A DNA stretch of 64,000 nt from Burkholderiaceae bacterium (GTDB lineage Bacteria; Pseudomonadota; Gammaproteobacteria; Burkholderiales; Rhodocyclaceae): NCBI GenBank assembly GCA_021738065.1, contig JAIPCT010000004.1:16145-80144 (forward strand). Reading direction: 5' to 3'. Below the pieces are notes generated by a model, which was not told the DNA's origin, did not search any database, and was given only the letters and a program-made list of their open reading frames with translations. Positions 1-8,581 of this stretch are shown here, one piece after another; the first letter of the stretch is position 1, and each line of letters starts with the position of its first letter. The position numbers and the translations under genes were made by a program.

Positions 1-912
1 CACGGCGATGGGCGCGGCAGCAACCAGACTGTCTTCCGGCAATTCGCCTTGCCGGTCGAGATAGCGACGCAGGCCGCCGGCGCAGACCGCCATCACGACA
101 TCATTGATCGTGGCACCGTGCACCAGACCGCGAATGGCCTTGAAATCCTTTATCGCAAAGCGCCGCGTTTCGAATACCCGATGCGGTGACACCTCGCTGT
201 TGAAACGCGTCAGGGGAAATTCCTGTGGCTGCCCGAGGAACTCTCCAACCAGGGTTCGCGTCGCTGACTTCAAGGTAGTCCAGCTGCGCACCAGCGACGG
301 CGCCATGCGCAAGGGAAAGGTGGCGACATTGAATCCGGCGCGCGCCAGCAGGCTCAGATTGCCCGGCGCATCCTCGGGAAACCAGGGCACGGGCGGCGCC
401 GGTGGCGGCGAGTCGGGCGAGAGATCATGCAGCAGCGCGGTGATTTCATTGTGACGCGCGACATCGATCGCGGCATGATGAATCTTGAGCAGTACGGCAA
501 AGCTGCCCACCGGCAGGTCGAGAAAACTGTCCAGCCCTTCGATGACGTACATCTCCCACAACGGGCGCTGCAAGTCGAGCGGACGCGCGTGTATGCGCGC
601 CGCCTGGATGCAGAACTGACGCCAATCGCCAGGCTTGGGCAGGGCGATATGGCGTACGTGATATTCGATATCGAAGTTCTCGTCCTCGATCCAGTAGGGA
701 TAGTCGAGATCCAGCGGCACGCGCAGAATCTTCTGGCGGAATATCGGCAGGCGGCCGAGGCGACTCTCGACATGCGTCAGAATCTGCTTGAAGCGGACCA
801 TGCCACCGGGGGCCGTGGATTGATCGTAGATGTGCAGCAGCGTGACATTCGAATTGGCGTGGGCCCGGTCCGAATAGATGTAGGCGGCGTCGTGTTCGCT
901 CAGTTGTCGCAT
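1..912 (-). CDS. Wax ester synthase/DGAT-family acyltransferase, 3' part missing
   Basis: The reading frame starts at an ATG at 912 and runs leftward out of the window, giving the first 304 residues. The family joins an acyl-CoA to a fatty alcohol or diacylglycerol to make storage lipid at the membrane or lipid-body surface. The catalytic HHxxxD motif is present as HHAAID at residues 145-150, although the Gly that usually follows is Val. An RPLWEMYVIEGL-type segment precedes it, as in other members. The final third, including the C-terminal PGP motif region, is outside the window. The upstream neighbour on the same strand is an alpha/beta hydrolase, with a 9-bp-unit hairpin in the spacer. A second family member lies at 1880-3589. 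Confidence 0.88.
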   Translation of the reverse strand, partial: MRQLSEHDAAYIYSDRAHANSNVTLLHIYDQSTAPGGMVRFKQILTHVESRLGRLPIFRQKILRVPLDLDYPYWIEDENFDIEYHVRHIALPKPGDWRQFCIQAARIHARPLDLQRPLWEMYVIEGLDSFLDLPVGSFAVLLKIHHAAIDVARHNEITALLHDLSPDSPPPAPPVPWFPEDAPGNLSLLARAGFNVATFPLRMAPSLVRSWTTLKSATRTLVGEFLGQPQEFPLTRFNSEVSPHRVFETRRFAIKDFKAIRGLVHGATINDVVMAVCAGGLRRYLDRQGELPEDSLVAAAPIAV

Positions 913-946
913 GCGGGCCTTTCGAGTGAAAAGATCAAATTCTCAA

Positions 947-1017
947 CCACGGCGACACGGCGCAAAGCGATGGCGGCTGGCATATTCATGATTCACGCCG
1001 TGTCGCCGTGCCCGCCG
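947..1017. repeat. 9-bp-unit hairpin repeat R1 (CACGGCG variant)
   Basis: The left arm at 947-962 (CCACGGCGACACGGCG) and the right arm at 996-1017 are inverted copies built from 9-bp units. The loop is about 33 nt. The element starts 34 nt upstream of the WS/DGAT start at 912, and its right arm supplies the last codons of the hydrolase gene. Confidence 0.9.
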
Positions 1018-1867
1018 AGTGAAGCGCATCCCGGTGTCCGCTTCGCAAGTCCTGCGCCGAGCTTGTGGTCATGCCCCAGACGCGCGCGAGCAATCCCTTT
1101 GGCCGAAACGGCTGCCACCCCTCCTCCGGCTGCGCCAGTCGGTCGGCGACGATGGCCAGTACGATTCCGTTGAAGCCGAGGCCAAGATGGCTGCCGGGAA
1201 CTTGAATGTTTTCGTGCATGGCCGGGTCGCCGTCGATGGTGGCTTCCTGCGGCGGCACCACGCCGTCTCCCAACGAGTACAGGCAACTGGTGGGAATCGC
1301 CAACCGTCGACTTCGCATAGCCTTGGCGCGAGGTTGCATGACATGTGCGGCAGCGCCAAGGCGGTGGGACACCAGTCGGTAAAGCGCCCGGACCGCCGGA
1401 GGCGACTGGCTGCCGCTGGCATCGACGCTGACGGGACTGCCCAGCGTGATGATCGAACGCACGCATTCCAGATTGCTCTCGGCGCCATACAGTGAAAACA
1501 CGCCGCCCAGACTCCAGCCGACCAGGCTGACCTTGCGTCCGGTGACATGGTGAAGGTGTCGAATTTTCTGCGGCAAGGCACTGGCATGCTTGCTGCGAAA
1601 ACCGACATTTCGCCCCAGCCCCCAAGTGTGCACTTCGTAGCCCTTGCTCTGCAAAAACAGCTTGAGTGCGATCAGTGACTTTTCGTCGGCCAGAAATCCA
1701 GGCAGCAGCAGCACCGGATGCCCGTCGCCGCGCGGCGCCTGCAGCAAGAGCGGCAGCGATGCCGGCAACAAGGCCATTTCCAGCAAGGCACGCGGTTCGA
1801 GAATTGAATTCAGTGCGTGGGGCTTGCCAACATGGCTATGGCGGACAACGGCAGGACGAAGAGGCAT
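986..1867 (-). CDS. Alpha/beta-fold hydrolase (lipase/esterase-like)
   Basis: The product has 293 residues with an alpha/beta-hydrolase core. The nucleophile elbow is GWSLGG at residues 117-122, so Ser119 is the likely nucleophile. A VLLLPGFLADE segment near residue 52 fits the oxyanion-hole strand, and LGDGVVP and PGSHLGLG are plausible acid and His regions. It sits between two WS/DGAT acyltransferases on the same strand, which suggests it acts on acyl esters or storage lipid; the substrate cannot be read from sequence. The last dozen codons run through hairpin repeat R1 and end in HSAGTATRRES, so the natural C-terminus was probably altered by repeat insertion. The 12-nt spacing to the upstream WS/DGAT gene supports co-transcription. 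Confidence 0.8.
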   Translation of the reverse strand: MPLRPAVVRHSHVGKPHALNSILEPRALLEMALLPASLPLLLQAPRGDGHPVLLLPGFLADEKSLIALKLFLQSKGYEVHTWGLGRNVGFRSKHASALPQKIRHLHHVTGRKVSLVGWSLGGVFSLYGAESNLECVRSIITLGSPVSVDASGSQSPPAVRALYRLVSHRLGAAAHVMQPRAKAMRSRRLAIPTSCLYSLGDGVVPPQEATIDGDPAMHENIQVPGSHLGLGFNGIVLAIVADRLAQPEEGWQPFRPKGLLARVWGMTTSSAQDLRSGHRDALHSAGTATRRES

Positions 1868-1879
1868 GCGATGCTCCGG

Positions 1880-3589
1880 CTATTTGATTTTGCGGGCTTC
1901 TGCAAGATTACCCCGGCTTGCCTTGGCTGATTTGGTTGCAACCCCCAAAATCGGCTTTGATTTTCCGGCGTTACTTCCTGCAATGAATATTTTCTCACCG
2001 ACAGGTTTTCGTGTTGGTGTTTTCCCTGCCGCCTTCGTGGCCACAGTCGCTTTCACCGCAACCTTCTTCGGCGGTGAAGACTTCTTGCCCGCGGACCTTC
2101 TCGAGGGGAGAACTTTCTCCGCCGGGCGCAACTTCATTTCTTCATACGCATCAAGAAAATCGTTCGCCAGTTCGCGCGCATCTGGCACCGCGCAGCGAGC
2201 GACGACAAAGCCCAGGCACAAATTTCCGGCGTAGCTCATCAGCGTGATATTGAGACCGATGCCATGCTCGACAATCGACAAAGGCCAATAACCGCACATG
2301 CGCAAGCCGTCTACATAGAGCGGTACGGGTGGCCCAGGTACATTGGAAACCAGTACGTTAGCCAGTATCGGCAGTGTGTTGACTACGCCGCTGCGCCCGT
2401 AAAGTGACGTCAGTGCCCCGAGTATCCAGGGCACGCCGATCAGCGGGATATCGGTCGGGATGACAGATTTGGCTTGCTGTGCCACTGCTTTGGTGGCGCC
2501 TGCCGAATCGCGAATTGCACGCAGGCGCTTGAGCGGATCGGCAACGTTGCTTGCCAGGCTGACCAGGCTCAGCGTGGCCTGGGTGCGAAAATCCGTATTG
2601 CCCTGCTCGCGCAGCGAGATAGGCATCGACGCTATCAAGGATTTTCGCGGAATCGAAGCATTGCGGTTCAGGTAGCGCCGCAAGGCGCCACTGCAAAGCG
2701 CCAGCACCACGTCGTTGACCGTCGCGGCATTGGCCGTGGCAATGGCCTTGAGCTCGGCGCGCGGCACTGTCGCCGTGGCAAATCCGCGCTCCGGGGTAAT
2801 GGCCACATTCAGCGAGGTGCGCGGGCCGAAGGCGATGCTGCGTCGCAGTTCGCTCAAGTCGAGAGCATTCTTCGCGCCGCTCGCACCGAGCGCTTTGCTG
2901 CCCGAGCTACGCACGATTCCGGCCAGGGTCCGCACCACTCCGGGTAGTTCACGCACCAGCTTGATGTACTGCGCGGCGTCGTGCCGAAATGCGGTAGCCG
3001 CCACTGCCAGCGTTCCCGGCGCGCGGCGCACGACGGCTTGAACAGCTTTGCCAGCGACTTTTCGTGCAGGCTTTTTGCCCTGAGCGGCATCGGGGGCAGT
3101 ATCGAACAAGGCGCCCGCCAGCGCCACCCCCGCTTGGCCATCAAGCATGGCGTGATGAATCTTGAAATAGTAGGCCTTCTCGCCACTGGCCAGGCCCTCC
3201 AGCACATACATCATCCAAAGCGGACGCGAACGGTCGAGCAGTTCGGCGTGAAGATCGGCGACAACCGCCTCAAGCTGTGCCCAGGTGCCGGGTTTCGGCA
3301 GGCGAAGCTTTTGAATGTGATGATCGAGATCGATCTCGTCCTGAACCCAGACCGGGTTCGCCAGATGCAAAGGCAGGCTCGCCAGGCGGCGGCGCAGCAC
3401 CGGCACCATGCGACTTTTCATCATGTGACGCACGGCGCTATAGAAATTGCCTTTGTAGTCGGCGGGCGCTTCAAACAAGTGGAGCGAGCCGACATGCATC
3501 GGCGTCGCCTCGGTCTCCAGATTGAGGAAAGCGCCATCGACACCGCTCAGGGTTTCGATCCCGGAATTGCTTGGCTTCATCGTGCTCAT
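1880..3589 (-). CDS. Wax ester synthase/DGAT acyltransferase with Lys-rich C-terminal tail
   Basis: The product has 569 residues from the ATG at 3589, which has a GGGGAG-type ribosome site just upstream; an in-frame start at 3613 would add eight residues. The catalytic motif HHAMLD is at 145-150, followed by the usual Gly. The later SNVPGPPVPLYVDG motif is typical of the family C-terminal lobe. The enzyme would make wax esters or triacylglycerol from acyl-CoA. The last 80 or so residues are unusual: a Lys/Ala/Pro/Ser-rich basic tail reminiscent of histone H1-like or PHA-granule-associated tails. Family members normally end near residue 460-480. The tail could bind DNA, polyphosphate or lipid bodies; this is inference. 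Confidence 0.88.
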   Translation of the reverse strand: MSTMKPSNSGIETLSGVDGAFLNLETEATPMHVGSLHLFEAPADYKGNFYSAVRHMMKSRMVPVLRRRLASLPLHLANPVWVQDEIDLDHHIQKLRLPKPGTWAQLEAVVADLHAELLDRSRPLWMMYVLEGLASGEKAYYFKIHHAMLDGQAGVALAGALFDTAPDAAQGKKPARKVAGKAVQAVVRRAPGTLAVAATAFRHDAAQYIKLVRELPGVVRTLAGIVRSSGSKALGASGAKNALDLSELRRSIAFGPRTSLNVAITPERGFATATVPRAELKAIATANAATVNDVVLALCSGALRRYLNRNASIPRKSLIASMPISLREQGNTDFRTQATLSLVSLASNVADPLKRLRAIRDSAGATKAVAQQAKSVIPTDIPLIGVPWILGALTSLYGRSGVVNTLPILANVLVSNVPGPPVPLYVDGLRMCGYWPLSIVEHGIGLNITLMSYAGNLCLGFVVARCAVPDARELANDFLDAYEEMKLRPAEKVLPSRRSAGKKSSPPKKVAVKATVATKAAGKTPTRKPVGEKIFIAGSNAGKSKPILGVATKSAKASRGNLAEARKIK

Positions 3590-3705
3590 GCGCTCCCCTG
3601 TCAGAACCCACATTGTCCGCCACTACCCGTCGGTATGACCTATCCTACCAGCCAGTACAATCCACATGCTTCCATCCGCACCCCGTGCCGCCAAGCACAC
3701 TACCC

Positions 3706-4386
3706 ATGCCCGCCACCCGCAACGCCATTCAAGCCACCGCGCCGGCCGCCAACCGAGCGGCCGATACCGCAGTCTGCATCGAAAAACGCGAGCGCATCCT
3801 GACGGTGGCCGAAGACCTGTTTTACCAACACGGCTTTCCCGGCACCACCCTGGACATGATCTGCACCGAACTCGGTGTCACCAAGCCCTACGTCTATTAC
3901 TATTTCCGAGACAAGCACGAGATCGTGGAAACCCTGGCCTGGCGAGCCTCGCTGGCTTGCCTCGGCACCATGAAGTTTCCGGCTGACGACTCTCGTCCGG
4001 CACATCTCAAACTGGCCGAAGGGCTGCAGTGCTGGGTAAGCGCCTGTGTCAAATATTTCCGGGCCAGCGCACTGGCGTTTCGAGTCTCCGCCTCCTTGCG
4101 ACCCGAGTTTCGCGCCGAGTTGCGCAGCCTGGCTCAGGATTTTTACGCCGATCTCGGCACCCTGATGGAAGAGGGCAAACAACAGGGCAAGCTGGCCTTC
4201 GAGGACGCTACCGTCACCGCGATGGCGATGGGCGGCGTGGTGGGCTTCATGTACACCTGGTACCGCCCCGAAGGCCGCCTGCCACCCGACGAACTCGTCA
4301 ACCGACTCACCACCACGCTGTTCAAGATGATCGGCCTGCGCGCCACGCCCGCCGGCCCAAGCTCGATTGCCAAACCCCGCACTTGA
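3706..4386 (+). CDS. TetR/AcrR-family transcriptional regulator
   Basis: The product has 226 residues from the ATG at 3706. The N-terminal helix-turn-helix spans roughly residues 27-75, with the diagnostic run AEDLFYQHGFPGTTLDMI followed by GVTKPYVYYYFRDKHEIV. The C-terminal ligand-binding half is divergent, as is usual. The gene is divergent from the WS/DGAT gene and is followed 34 nt later by an SDR gene, so it probably represses one or both and responds to an acyl-CoA or lipid-like ligand. The ligand is inference; many TetR proteins beside acyl-CoA genes behave this way. Confidence 0.88.
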   Translation: MPATRNAIQATAPAANRAADTAVCIEKRERILTVAEDLFYQHGFPGTTLDMICTELGVTKPYVYYYFRDKHEIVETLAWRASLACLGTMKFPADDSRPAHLKLAEGLQCWVSACVKYFRASALAFRVSASLRPEFRAELRSLAQDFYADLGTLMEEGKQQGKLAFEDATVTAMAMGGVVGFMYTWYRPEGRLPPDELVNRLTTTLFKMIGLRATPAGPSSIAKPRT

Positions 4387-4420
4387 ATCAATCACACAGC
4401 CACCCACAGAGGACCCCACA

Positions 4421-5260
4421 ATGAAACAATTCAGCGAACGCACGGCAGTGATCACCGGAGCCGCCAGCGGCATCGGCCTCGAACTGGCAAGGCGCGCCGC
4501 CAATGAAGGCATGCAACTGGTGCTCGCCGACATCGAGTTTGAGCGGCTCCAAACAGCAGCGGCAACGCTGGAGCTACCCGCCGAGCGCGTCCTGCTGCAA
4601 AAGACCGATGTCAGTCGCGAGGACGAAATCGCTGCACTGGCCGATGCGGCCTTCGCCCACTTCGGTGCCGTGCATCTGCTGTGCAACAACGCCGGCGTCG
4701 GGCTGACGCGCGTGACCTGGGAGCACAGCACCGCCGATTGGCAATGGGTGCTCGGCGTCAATCTGTGGAGCGTGATTCATGGCATCCAGCATTTCTTGCC
4801 GAGAATGCTGGAACAGGGCGACGAAGGCCACATCGTCAATACATCGTCGGTCGCCGGTCTCTTGTCCACGCCCGGCATGGCCGCCTACAACGTCAGCAAG
4901 CACGGCGTGGTGACGCTGTCCGAAACGCTCTACGGCGAATTGCTCGCCGCCAAGGCGAAAGTCGGCGTCTCGGTGCTCTGTCCGGCCTGGGTGCCCACCG
5001 CAATCCATCAGTCGGCGCGCAATCGACAGGAGCGCTTTGGCGTCAATGCGCCGGTGGCCGGGCTCTCGGCCTCCTATGAAGAACGCATGGCGCAGGCCGT
5101 CAATGCCGGCCGACTCACCGCCGCGGACATGGCCAGCGAGGTATTCGACGCCGTCGGCAATGGGCGTTTTTATGTGATTCCCCATCGCAAGATCAACAAC
5201 GCCATCCAGCTGCGGACGGACGATATCCTCAATCTGCGCAATCCGACACCGCTGGCCTAA
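4421..5260 (+). CDS. Short-chain dehydrogenase/reductase
   Basis: The product has 279 residues and a classical SDR Rossmann fold. The cofactor-binding motif is GAASGIG near residue 12, the structural NNAG motif lies near residue 89, and the active-site pair is YNVSK, preceded by a conserved Ser in NTSSVAG. The start at 4421 follows the annotated TetR gene closely, and the reading frame fits the family N-terminus. NAD(P)-dependent oxidation or reduction of an alcohol or ketone is expected; the substrate is unknown. The acyl-lipid neighbourhood makes a fatty or alicyclic alcohol plausible. Confidence 0.88.
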   Translation: MKQFSERTAVITGAASGIGLELARRAANEGMQLVLADIEFERLQTAAATLELPAERVLLQKTDVSREDEIAALADAAFAHFGAVHLLCNNAGVGLTRVTWEHSTADWQWVLGVNLWSVIHGIQHFLPRMLEQGDEGHIVNTSSVAGLLSTPGMAAYNVSKHGVVTLSETLYGELLAAKAKVGVSVLCPAWVPTAIHQSARNRQERFGVNAPVAGLSASYEERMAQAVNAGRLTAADMASEVFDAVGNGRFYVIPHRKINNAIQLRTDDILNLRNPTPLA

Positions 5261-5295
5261 AACAACACAACAACAAGCCCAAAAACTCAGTTGAA

Positions 5296-5427
5296 CCACA
5301 GAGACACAGAGAACACAGAGGAAAACAAAGCGCTGCAACGCTACTGGATATCACTCGCTGGATGATGGCCGGTTGATCTTTAATGCATTGGTTCATGGAA
5401 TTTCTCTGTGTCTCTGTGTCTCTGTGG
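5296..5427. repeat. 9-bp-unit hairpin repeat R2 (CACAGAG variant)
   Basis: The left arm at 5296-5321 has three CACAGAG units and the right arm at 5404-5427 carries the complementary CTCTGTG units. A loop of about 80 nt separates them. The right arm ends 28 nt before the start of the quinone oxidoreductase gene. Confidence 0.92.
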
Positions 5428-5455
5428 TGAGGAATTTGAAAAAGGAACAGTCCCG

Positions 5456-6436
5456 ATGAAATCCCTGATCTGCGAAGCCTTTGGCCCGATCGACAGCCTC
5501 GTCGTGAAGGACGTCCCCTCTCCCGTGCCCGGCCCACAACAGGTGCTGATCGAAGTCAGGGCCGCTGCCGTCAACTTTCCCGATGCGCTGATGGTGCAGG
5601 GTCTTTACCAGGTCAAGCCGGAGCTGCCCTTCACGCCGGGCGCGGAAATTTCCGGCATCGTCAAGGCTGTCGGCGCCGAAGTGAAGCGCGTCAAGCCGGG
5701 CGACCGCGTCATCGCCATGGTGGGCCAGGGCGGCTTCGCCGAGGAATGCCTGGCCGATGAGGCGCGCGTCATGCCGCTGCCGCCGGACATGGATTTCGAA
5801 GCCGGCGCCGCACTGGTGCTGACCTACGGCACTTCGCTGCATGGCCTCAAGGACCGCGGCCATCTGCAGGCCGGCGAAACACTGGTGGTGCTCGGCGCCG
5901 CCGGCGGCGTCGGCATCGCCGCCATCGAGATCGGCAAGGCCATGGGCGCGCGGGTCATCGCGGCGGCATCCAGCGACGAGAAACTGGCCTTGTGCCGAAA
6001 AGTCGGCGCTGACGAGACGGTGAACTACAGCACCGAAAACCTGAAAGACCGCACCAACGCGCCCACCGCCGGCAAAGGCGCCGACCTGGTGTACGACCCG
6101 GTCGGCGGCCCTTACACGGAAGCCGCGCTGCGCGCGCTGGCCTGGCGCGGACGCTTGCTGGTGATCGGCTTTGCCGCCGGCGATATCCCGAAAATTCCGC
6201 TCAATCTCGCGCTACTCAAGGAACGCGCGATTGTCGGCGTGTACTGGGGCGACGCGGTCAAGCACGATCCCGCCGCCCACCTCGCCAGCCTGCGCCAACT
6301 CAAGGACTGGCTTGCCGCCGGCACTATCCGCCCGGTGGTCAGCGCACGCTTTCCGCTCGCTGCCGCGGCCGAAGCGATCGCCAAAATCGCCAACCGAGAG
6401 GCCATGGGCAAGATCGTGGTGCTGCCCGGGAGCTGA
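5456..6436 (+). CDS. NADPH:quinone oxidoreductase, zinc-independent MDR family
   Basis: The product has 326 residues and matches the quinone oxidoreductase branch of the medium-chain dehydrogenases. The N-terminal GroES-like domain contains the VNFPDALMVQGLYQ signature, and the cofactor domain has GAAGGVGIAAIEIGKA. No structural-zinc Cys cluster is visible, as expected for this branch. The start at 5456 is chosen because AAAGGA lies just upstream; a longer frame would take its first 16 codons from hairpin repeat R2. It probably reduces quinones or enoyl-type substrates with NADPH. The gene follows the SDR on the same strand. Confidence 0.9.
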   Translation: MKSLICEAFGPIDSLVVKDVPSPVPGPQQVLIEVRAAAVNFPDALMVQGLYQVKPELPFTPGAEISGIVKAVGAEVKRVKPGDRVIAMVGQGGFAEECLADEARVMPLPPDMDFEAGAALVLTYGTSLHGLKDRGHLQAGETLVVLGAAGGVGIAAIEIGKAMGARVIAAASSDEKLALCRKVGADETVNYSTENLKDRTNAPTAGKGADLVYDPVGGPYTEAALRALAWRGRLLVIGFAAGDIPKIPLNLALLKERAIVGVYWGDAVKHDPAAHLASLRQLKDWLAAGTIRPVVSARFPLAAAAEAIAKIANREAMGKIVVLPGS

Positions 6437-6478
6437 ACCCGCGGCAGGAACCGGCCCGGTTCTTGTTGCGACGTCAGG

Positions 6479-6494
6479 ATTACAAAATTGTCAT
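6479..6494. promoter_or_regulatory. Metal-response-like palindromic operator
   Basis: ATTACAAAATTGTCAT is a near-perfect palindrome of the kind bound by CusR/CopR-type copper-responsive regulators. GACGTCA copies flank it at 6470-6476 and 6498-6504. It lies about 235 bp upstream of the SHOCT gene and may control the SHOCT/cytochrome c group. The regulator itself is not in the window. Confidence 0.45.
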
Positions 6495-6728
6495 CTTGAC
6501 GTCATGTTCGCGTCGACCTCGCCTGTGCATACTGGCGATGGCAGTGGGTCAGGCATCGGCAAATCAGATCCGTCTCGATCCGGCTGCCCGAACGGGTCGA
6601 CGGCTCTGGAACAAACACGGAATTCCGGCGTCAACAATCTCTCCCGACCCATCGATGACGTGAATCGACAGGCCCGCTCGCGCAGGCAATTGCGCTGCGA
6701 TCCGGAATGATTTCATCAGGAGATCGCC

Positions 6729-6956
6729 ATGTACGGAATGGAAAACGGTTTCATGAACATGAACTGGGGATGGCCCGGAATGCTGCTGATGTGGGCCATC
6801 CCGGTCATACTTTTCATCGTGGTCCTGCGCTTTTTCGCCAGAGGTTCCGACGGACCGCAGCAAAAATCCGCGCGCGAAATACTGGACGCACGCTACGCCA
6901 GCGGTGACATCCAGCGCGAGGATTACCTGACGCGACTCGGCGACCTCAAGCAATAG
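6729..6956 (+). CDS. SHOCT-domain small membrane protein
   Basis: The product has 75 residues. A Trp/Met-rich N-terminus is followed by one transmembrane segment (about residues 17-36), then a C-terminal SHOCT motif (SAREILDARYASGDIQREDY, a short helical oligomerisation domain). A GGAGAT ribosome site lies just upstream. Proteins of this layout often occur beside copper-resistance or respiratory genes, which fits the metal-type palindrome upstream and the cytochrome c gene downstream. Its molecular role is unknown. Confidence 0.8.
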   Translation: MYGMENGFMNMNWGWPGMLLMWAIPVILFIVVLRFFARGSDGPQQKSAREILDARYASGDIQREDYLTRLGDLKQ

Positions 6957-6959
6957 CCC

Positions 6960-7148
6960 ATGCCAGCGTCCGCCGATATGGAAGCACTGGCCAAACCGCG
7001 TGCTGCTTCATGGCTGGGGCGGCTGCGCGACAGCTTGCGCGCCTGGCTCAGGATCAACTCAGAAGCCCATGCCAAGGCACCAGCGCGCCCCTGCTGCTCG
7101 GCGCCGCCGCCCGGAGCGGCACACCACTCAAACGCAAAGGACAACTGA
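6960..7148 (+). CDS. Possible small protein, 62 residues
   Basis: An ORF begins 3 nt after the SHOCT stop codon and ends 1 nt before the cytochrome c start, so it fills the gap between two supported genes. The product has no recognised domain. It has an amphipathic Arg/Leu-rich middle and a C-terminal part with a Cys-Cys pair and a His-His pair, which could bind metal. No convincing ribosome site was seen, although coupling to the preceding gene is possible. Confidence 0.35.
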   Translation: MPASADMEALAKPRAASWLGRLRDSLRAWLRINSEAHAKAPARPCCSAPPPGAAHHSNAKDN

Positions 7149-7149
7149 C

Positions 7150-7548
7150 ATGCCGCACCTGCCCGGCCGAAACACAGGAAGAATCGCTTTGCTCATCGCC
7201 GCCAGCGCCGTCGGATTGCCGGTCATGGCCCAGACATGGCAGATTCCCAAACCGACGCCGGGATTGATGCCGAATGTCACCAAGGGCAAGGCGCTGTTCG
7301 CGAAAAACTGCGCCAGTTGCCATGGCGCCGACCTCAAGGGCAGCAAGCAAGGCCCACCCTTCCTGCATCCCTACTACGTGCCCTCGCACCACGGCGATGC
7401 GGCCTTCCAACTGGCGGTGAAGAATGGCGTCACCGCGCATCACTGGCGGTTCGGCGACATGAAGCCGCTGCCGGAGGTGACGCCCGATGAGGTGGCGCAC
7501 ATCACGGCCTTTGTGCGATTCCGGCAGCGCAAGGCCGGTATCAAGTGA
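7150..7548 (+). CDS. Periplasmic cytochrome c, monohaem
   Basis: The product has 132 residues with an N-terminal signal sequence ending near VMAQT (about residue 29). The haem attachment motif is CASCH, preceded by KGKALFAKN, the usual class I cytochrome c helix. Met residues in the C-terminal half (for example in FGDMKPL) can serve as the axial ligand. It would act as a periplasmic electron carrier or redox subunit. The gene follows the SHOCT protein and has a rhodanese-like gene convergent to it. The partner oxidase or dehydrogenase is not visible nearby. Confidence 0.85.
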   Translation: MPHLPGRNTGRIALLIAASAVGLPVMAQTWQIPKPTPGLMPNVTKGKALFAKNCASCHGADLKGSKQGPPFLHPYYVPSHHGDAAFQLAVKNGVTAHHWRFGDMKPLPEVTPDEVAHITAFVRFRQRKAGIK

Positions 7549-7706
7549 TCGACCTGAATCGCGCCGGCAGAAAAGCACTGAACGTTGTTCGGCATCTCAG
7601 CGGCATCGGCCCCGGCTGAAGCGAAGCGTGCGACGAAATCCAGTCAAGTTCGGCTCCGCTCCTATGAGCCGTGCCGCTGCCGTACACAGGGAGCGCAGCC
7701 CCCCGG

Positions 7707-8414
7707 TCACTTCCCGGCAGCCGCTTTCCCCCACGCCACGGTGGTCAGGCCGAGGCTCTTCCAGACCTGCATGCCGCCGCGGTACCACTTCAGCTTGTCG
7801 GCCGGATAGCCCAGCGCCAGCAATTGCTTGATATTGGTCGGCGACTGTCCGCACCAGGGCCCGTTGCAGTAGAAGACCAAGGTTTTGGCGTGCTCGAAAT
7901 TCCACAACACACCACTGCGGCTGGCGCCGAACTGCAGGGTCAGGACGTCGGCGATGGCATCCGCATCGGCATGGCGCGGATGCAAGCGGGTCCAGGGCAG
8001 GTGCATGGCGCCGGGAATGATGCCGGAACGCTGCAGCCACTCCGGGTCGCGCGAGTCGATCAGCAGCACGCTGCCGTCACCCCCGCTCGCCCTTTTCAGG
8101 TAGTCCAGCACTTCGAGTTCGCCGATGGTTTCAATCCCCGGCGCGAGCTGCATCGGCTGTATGCAGTAGGGCGGACATGGTCGCGAGGTCATGGCGAAGT
8201 CGGGAGCGATCTGGTTGAAGTTGTCCTGCTCGCGCTCGATGCGTACCGTCCGCCCGTCGTGCTTGACGTCGAGCCAGGGCTGCCGGGCCGTGATGCCCAC
8301 CGGCTCGTCGGCCAGCGCGTTCGCCGCAAGCACCAGGCCAGCCAGGCAAACCAGCCAGCCTCTCTGGCGCGGGCGTGGGTTTCGTTCCGCTTCACGATCC
8401 AGGATTGAACTCAT
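7707..8414 (-). CDS. Periplasmic rhodanese-domain protein
   Basis: The product has 235 residues from the ATG at 8414, with a hydrophobic signal segment at about 19-36. A CPPYC motif near residue 100 precedes the rhodanese domain, whose active-site loop reads CNGPWCGQS, so a Cys is present at the catalytic position. The VLLIDSRDPEW and GAMHLPW segments are typical rhodanese blocks. It probably transfers sulfur or handles thiols in the periplasm, possibly for the nearby cytochrome system. An extended ORF would start at 8615 but would run through repeat sequence, so the internal ATG is preferred. Confidence 0.82.
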   Translation of the reverse strand: MSSILDREAERNPRPRQRGWLVCLAGLVLAANALADEPVGITARQPWLDVKHDGRTVRIEREQDNFNQIAPDFAMTSRPCPPYCIQPMQLAPGIETIGELEVLDYLKRASGGDGSVLLIDSRDPEWLQRSGIIPGAMHLPWTRLHPRHADADAIADVLTLQFGASRSGVLWNFEHAKTLVFYCNGPWCGQSPTNIKQLLALGYPADKLKWYRGGMQVWKSLGLTTVAWGKAAAGK

Positions 8415-8498
8415 CGTGCCTGTCTCCTTTCGCCTTGCCGTTTGCTCTCGGCCGCGCCCGTCAAACGCGGCGCCGCACCGCCACCGATGCAGTGTAAC

Positions 8499-8521
8499 GC
8501 CGTATCGCCAGCGCCGACTTT
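8499..8521 (+). repeat. E element, short form (E1)
   Basis: The core GCCGTATCGCCAGCGCCGAC followed by TTT matches the short E consensus exactly. It is intergenic here, 84 bp upstream of the rhodanese start. Confidence 0.85.
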
Positions 8522-8581
8522 GCGGGATTGCCGCGGAAGCGCCAGCGATGGCCCGGCGTTGAATATGAAAAAAGCGCTTGA

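Noticed and set aside
5998..6020. Reverse-strand match to the E element inside the quinone oxidoreductase gene
   Set aside because: The encoded KVGADETVNY is a conserved part of this enzyme family, so the similarity is most likely chance from codon use.
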